From Rickettsia endosymbiont of Gonocerus acuteangulatus (GTDB lineage: Bacteria > Pseudomonadota > Alphaproteobacteria > Rickettsiales > Rickettsiaceae): DNA of 64,000 bases. How positions within the stretch are numbered: the first letter of the stretch is position 1; each line of letters starts with the position of its first letter. The notes under the pieces are model-generated. The model was given only the letters and a program-made list of their open reading frames with translations, made no database searches and had not been told where the DNA came from. The DNA lies in NCBI RefSeq assembly GCF_964026435.1, contig NZ_OZ032147.1, positions 124,001 to 188,000 on the forward strand, in the 5' to 3' direction. A program made the position numbers and the translations under genes. Shown piece after piece: positions 60,719 to 64,000 of the stretch.

Positions 60719-61618
60719 ATGACTAGTAATATTAATGCATTAGCAATCTCTAGTGAATCTGGCTTTTATAGCTACTTACAGAAAATTAATAAAATTCCTT
60801 CGCTAACGCAAGAAGAAGAGTTTTTGCTGGCTAAATCTTATTTAGAACAGAATGATCTGCAAGCGGCACATAAGTTAGTAACTAGCCATCTTAAGTTAGT
60901 TGCAAAAATTGCAACTGGTTATAGAACTTATGGTCTTCCTGTTACCGAATTAGTATCGGAAGGTAATATAGGTTTAATGCAAGCAGTGAAAAAATTCAAT
61001 CCTGAGCTTGGTTTTCGTTTATCAACTTATGCTATGTGGTGGATTAAAGCTGCTATCCAAGAATATATATTAAAATCTTGGTCATTAGTAAAGATGGGTA
61101 CGACTGCTGCACAGAAAAAATTATTTTTTAGCCTTAGTAAAATTAAAAACAAAATCACTAATTTATATTCAAGAGCTATTACAAGTGATGATTTTGTCCA
61201 AATCGCCGATGAATTAGGCGTTTCAGTTAGTGAAGTTTCTGATATGAATATAAGGCTTTCCGGTTCTGATTTATCATTAAATAATACTATAAATAATGAT
61301 GATGCAAGTTCAGGCGAGTTGATAGAATTACTGCCTGAAACACGCCCAAGCCCTGAAGCTATAGCCATTAGTAAAGAAGATATGACTCATAAGAGAGCTT
61401 TATTATCTAGTGCTATGAAAGTTTTAAACGCCAGAGAGCTACGTATTTTAACAGAGCGTAAATTGCAAGATACTCCTAAAACTCTCGATGTTTTAAGTAG
61501 TGAATATAATATTTCTAAAGAACGTATTAGACAAATAGAAAACACCGCTTTTGAGAAGATAAAGAAATTTATTTTAAGTAGTGATTCTACTGAGAAGTCT
61601 AGTTTTAAAAATAATTAA
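60719..61618 (+). CDS. rpoH: RNA polymerase sigma-32 factor
   Basis: 299-residue heat-shock sigma factor. Region 1.2/2.1 is IPSLTQEEEFLLAKSY. Region 2 has LVSEGNIGLMQAVKKFNPE and LSTYAMWWIKAAIQEYIL. The RpoH box is AAQKKLFFSLSKIK. Region 4.2 ends in LSSEYNISKERIRQIENTAF. Divergent from ctaG with a 90-base AT-rich spacer between. Ends in a short Ser/Asn tail. Confidence 0.95.
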   Translation: MTSNINALAISSESGFYSYLQKINKIPSLTQEEEFLLAKSYLEQNDLQAAHKLVTSHLKLVAKIATGYRTYGLPVTELVSEGNIGLMQAVKKFNPELGFRLSTYAMWWIKAAIQEYILKSWSLVKMGTTAAQKKLFFSLSKIKNKITNLYSRAITSDDFVQIADELGVSVSEVSDMNIRLSGSDLSLNNTINNDDASSGELIELLPETRPSPEAIAISKEDMTHKRALLSSAMKVLNARELRILTERKLQDTPKTLDVLSSEYNISKERIRQIENTAFEKIKKFILSSDSTEKSSFKNN

Positions 61619-61634
61619 GCTTTTGTATGTAATT

Positions 61635-61779
61635 CGTCATTGCGAGGGAATACCCTATATGTTATTCCCGCGAAAGCGGGAATCCAGCATAAAGCGAGAC
61701 AAAGCGAGCTTTTATCTTTAGAAACTTGCTGTGTTTATGCTTTTTTTTTCTGGATTCCTGCTTTCTCAGGAATGACATA
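61635..61779. repeat. Palindromic repeat downstream of rpoH
   Basis: A short piece of the CGTCATTGCGAGG family runs into a full palindrome of the 4784-4904 family (61659-61779), with facing TTCCCGCGAAAGCGGGAATC and GATTCCTGCTTTCTCAGGAA ends. It may form a strong hairpin in the rpoH transcript. Confidence 0.75.
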
Positions 61780-61843
61780 AATGAGCCATGCAACAACGCT
61801 GGAAATTATGTCAGCAATTGTACGTACGCAAGAAAGTATAAAA

Positions 61844-61872
61844 AATGCTAATTTTTAGCATTTTTTTTATTA
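61844..61872 (+). terminator. Terminator-like hairpin
   Basis: AAAAATGCTAATTTTTAGCA followed by a T run. The stem AAAATGCTAA/TTAGCATTTT is AT-rich and weak but ends in eight T, the usual form of a rho-independent stop in AT-rich genomes. It lies about 230 bases beyond rpoH. Confidence 0.4.
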
Positions 61873-61918
61873 TTATTTTTCTATTTCTACACTCCTTTTT
61901 GCTCACAATGACATTATT

Positions 61919-62207
61919 ATGAAATAACCAGTAGTATACATTATTACTAACAAAAGAATATGGTACTCTGTATGTTGGAGTAACTTCTAATCTTACTAAA
62001 CGTAAATATGAGCATAAAAATGAACTTTTAAAAGGATTCTCTAAAAAGTATGATTGTAAAATACTGGTGTTTTATGAGTTACATGACACTATGATATCAG
62101 CAATCATACGAGAAAAGCAAATAAAAGGCGGTTCAAGAAAAAGAAAACTGGAACTTATTGTAGAAATAAATCAAGAATGGAGAGATTTATATGAAGAGAT
62201 TATTTAA
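61919..62207 (+). pseudogene. GIY-YIG nuclease-like small protein, broken
   Basis: Open segment with KEYGTLYVGVTSNLTKRKYE and HKNELLKGFSKKYDCKILVF, then IREKQIKGGSRKRKLELI and the end WRDLYEEII. This is the UPF0213/YhbQ-like GIY-YIG pattern (YxG, Arg, Lys-rich helix). The beginning reads MK, then TAA, then PVVYIITNKR with a one-base shift before EYG, so the N-terminus is damaged. It has no Met start for most of its length. Confidence 0.72.
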
Positions 62208-62263
62208 CTGGATTGCTTTATCAATTACTGACGTAATTTCCTCGCAATGACGGTGTAAGTATT

Positions 62264-63088
62264 ATGACCAAAATCTCAGCTTTTATCATTACTAAAAATG
62301 AAGCTGCAAGGATAGAACGGGCTATAAATAGCGTAAAAAATATTGCTGATGAGGTGATAGTAGTAGATAGTGAAAGTACTGATGAGACGGTAGCAATAGC
62401 TGAAAGCTTGGGAGCTAAGATAGTAGTTAAGCCATGGCTTGGTTATGTAGGGCAGAAATCTTTTGCTGAAACTATATGTAAAAATGATTGGATTCTTAAT
62501 ATTGATGCTGATGAAGAACTCTCTAAAGAACTACAAGACGAAATAGAATATATTTTTGCCTCTCAAAATCAAGATCGTTATTTGGCTTATCAAATAAAGC
62601 TTTTAATAATGCATCGTAATGATACACGCCCTAGAATTTTTGCTCCTTATAATAAATGCACTAGATTGTATAATAAAAATTTTGCTAGTTTTGCAAATAC
62701 TATAAATAGCACCACTCATGATTCGGTAGTATTTAATAAGGATGTTGATTTTGCAAATAAAATCTATACATTAAATGAAGCTGCTTATCACTATTCAGGT
62801 ACTTCGATTGAGCAGTTAGTAGCTAAAGCAAATTTTTATTCCGGTGAGCAAGCAAAAGATTTAATTAAGCAGGGTAAAAAACCATCAAATATTCGGATAG
62901 CAACCGAAATGATATGGTGGTTTTTCAAAGCATTTTTTATTAGAAGATATTTTGTATTCGGCTTTGATGGTTTTGTAGATTCAATGATTTTTGCTTTTGC
63001 AAGATTCCTGCGACTTGCGAAGTTGAGAGAGTCAAAAAACGTCATTGTGAAGAGCGAAGCTTTGCTGCAATCTAGTAAGACATCCTGA
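62264..63088 (+). CDS. Family 2 glycosyltransferase, LPS-core type (WaaE/KdtX-like)
   Basis: 274 residues. The N-terminal GT-A fold has ISAFIITKNEAARIERAINS and ADEVIVVDSESTDET, and the metal DxD is in LNIDADEELS. IFAPYNKCTRLYNK and YHYSGTSIEQLVAKANFYS are typical of the WaaE/KdtX group that adds a sugar to lipid A core. The last 15 residues (from NVIVKSEALLQSSKTS) are read from a palindromic repeat at 63040, so the native C-terminus has been replaced or extended. Confidence 0.87.
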   Translation: MTKISAFIITKNEAARIERAINSVKNIADEVIVVDSESTDETVAIAESLGAKIVVKPWLGYVGQKSFAETICKNDWILNIDADEELSKELQDEIEYIFASQNQDRYLAYQIKLLIMHRNDTRPRIFAPYNKCTRLYNKNFASFANTINSTTHDSVVFNKDVDFANKIYTLNEAAYHYSGTSIEQLVAKANFYSGEQAKDLIKQGKKPSNIRIATEMIWWFFKAFFIRRYFVFGFDGFVDSMIFAFARFLRLAKLRESKNVIVKSEALLQSSKTS

Positions 63089-63123
63089 GATTGCCACGCT
63101 CATTTTATTCGCTCGCAATGACA
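63040..63123. repeat. Palindromic repeat overlapping a coding 3' end
   Basis: CGTCATTGTGAAGAGCGAAG, then AAGACATCCTGAGATTGCCA and the complement-like end CGCTCGCAATGAC. Same family as 57033-57117. The first 49 bases are inside the glycosyltransferase frame. Confidence 0.75.
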
Positions 63124-63140
63124 ATAATAATAAATAACTT

Positions 63141-64000
63141 ATGAAAGAAAATTTTAACGTTAGTAAATTAAAGAATGGTTTAACGATTTTAACATATAAT
63201 ATGCCTTATGTTAATTCGGTGGCAATAAATTTGATAGCCAAAGTTGGTAGCCGTTATGAAAATCCGGAAGAAGAAGGGATATCTCATTTTCTTGAACATA
63301 TGGCTTTTAAAGGTACTAAAACTAGAACAGCAAAACAAATAGCTGAAGAGTTTGATTCTATAGGGGGGCATTTTAACGCTTATACCGGTCATGAAAAGAC
63401 AGTATATTATTCAAGAGTGTTATCTGAAAATTGTAATAAAGCACTAGCAATAATTGCTGATATAGTACAAAATTCTGCTTTTGCCGAAGAAGAAATAGCG
63501 AAAGAGTATCAGGTAATTTTACAAGAAATAGCACATGCTCAAGATAATCCTGATGATTTAGTATATGAAAAGTTTTATAATAGCGTATTTAAAGATCAGC
63601 CGCTTGGTAAACCGGTACTTGGAACAAGTAAAACCCTTGAGACTTTTAATAAGGATCATTTCTTAAACTTTACAGGTAAACATTATAATGCTGAGAACTT
63701 TTATTTATCGATTGCAGGTAATGTTGACCATGAAGAAATAGTAAAAGAAGCAGAACGTTTATTTTCTTCTTTAACACGAGGAGAGAAAAGTAATTTTTCA
63801 CCTGCAAAATATATAGGTGGTCATAGCTTTATAAATAAAGATTTAGAGCAAACTACTTTAATATTAGGATTTGAAGGAACATCTTATATTAATTTAGAAA
63901 GGCTTTATCAAACTCAGCTACTTGCTATAATATTTGGCGGCGGGATGTCTTCAAGATTATTCCAGCATATTCGTGAAAAATTAGGGCTTGCATATGCAGT
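63141..64000 (+). CDS. M16-family zinc protease, N-terminal part (runs off window)
   Basis: About 286 residues visible. [20 protein letters not shown] is the usual M16 start. The inverted zinc motif HxxEH is in [16 protein letters not shown], with the downstream Glu region [20 protein letters not shown]. Resembles the mitochondrial-processing-peptidase-like proteases conserved in rickettsiae. The start at 63141 follows the repeat by 17 bases. The end is outside the window. Confidence 0.94.
   Translation, partial: MKENFNVSKLKNGLTILTYNMPYVNSVAINLIAKVGSRYENPEEEGISHFLEHMAFKGTKTRTAKQIAEEFDSIGGHFNAYTGHEKTVYYSRVLSENCNKALAIIADIVQNSAFAEEEIAKEYQVILQEIAHAQDNPDDLVYEKFYNSVFKDQPLGKPVLGTSKTLETFNKDHFLNFTGKHYNAENFYLSIAGNVDHEEIVKEAERLFSSLTRGEKSNFSPAKYIGGHSFINKDLEQTTLILGFEGTSYINLERLYQTQLLAIIFGGGMSSRLFQHIREKLGLAYA

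Overview
The window looks like a chromosomal segment of a Rickettsia (Alphaproteobacteria, Rickettsiales). It is AT-rich and has the reduced gene set of an obligate intracellular bacterium: leuS, NtrX-type regulator, icd, typA, thyX, thrS, hisS, mnmA, ctaG, rpoH, cydA and a lone purC. It also carries short families known mainly from rickettsiae and the short palindromic repeats typical of that genus. The very high insertion-sequence (IS) load suggests an IS-rich lineage. Species cannot be fixed from sequence reading alone.

Layout. 1-4.7 kb: end of leuS, an ntrX-like regulator and an overlapping pentapeptide-repeat lipoprotein. 5.0-9.5 kb: a nest of elements, an IS630 holding an IS30, which holds a complete IS21 and a MITE. 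9.5-17.4 kb: a decayed ankyrin gene (split by an IS200), a HAD-like protein, icd, an OmpH/Skp chaperone, a frameshifted HAD gene and typA. 17.4-21.4 kb: a CPBP-protease pseudogene cut in two by an IS complex. 21.7-29.5 kb: rpiB, an M23-like lipoprotein, a YgjP-like metallopeptidase, thyX, a split DUF1460-like gene and a polysaccharide deacetylase, separated by IS copies. 29.5-39.6 kb: more IS copies, a decayed TPR protein, an ABC exporter, a small rickettsial protein, cydA without cydB and an Rpn-type nuclease pseudogene. 39.65-48.2 kb: a second, larger IS nest. 48.2-50.1 kb: decayed MATE and MFS transporters. 50.2-64 kb: mostly intact housekeeping genes (DnaA-like/Hda, thrS, purC, hisS, an amino-acid permease, mnmA, a putative glycosyltransferase, a vapBC remnant, ctaG, rpoH, a GIY-YIG remnant, a family 2 glycosyltransferase and the start of an M16 protease), separated by palindromic repeats.

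Six kinds of IS are present, plus an IS256 remnant: two IS630 groups (here IS630-A and IS630-B), IS30, two IS21 groups (IS21-A and IS21-B), a 525-bp IS200/IS605-type element with a Y1 transposase and no tnpB (seven copies with identical protein), and a DDE element of IS701/IS4-like type (four copies, 16-bp terminal inverted repeats). A 125-128 bp MITE with the same 16-bp ends as the IS701-like element is present in six copies with 4-bp target duplications. A second non-autonomous element of 205 bp at 50935-51139 has ATAGTACCGGACAGTT-type ends and an apparent 11-bp direct repeat.

The most notable features are the nested insertions, whose order can be read from target duplications. Others are the MITE family and its probable helper, a recurrent frame break at the same A-rich site in two IS630 groups, and evidence that IS recombination split or joined host genes (CPBP protease, DUF1460 gene, MATE gene). 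I saw no CRISPR array, no restriction-modification or other recognisable defence system, no rRNA and no convincing tRNA.
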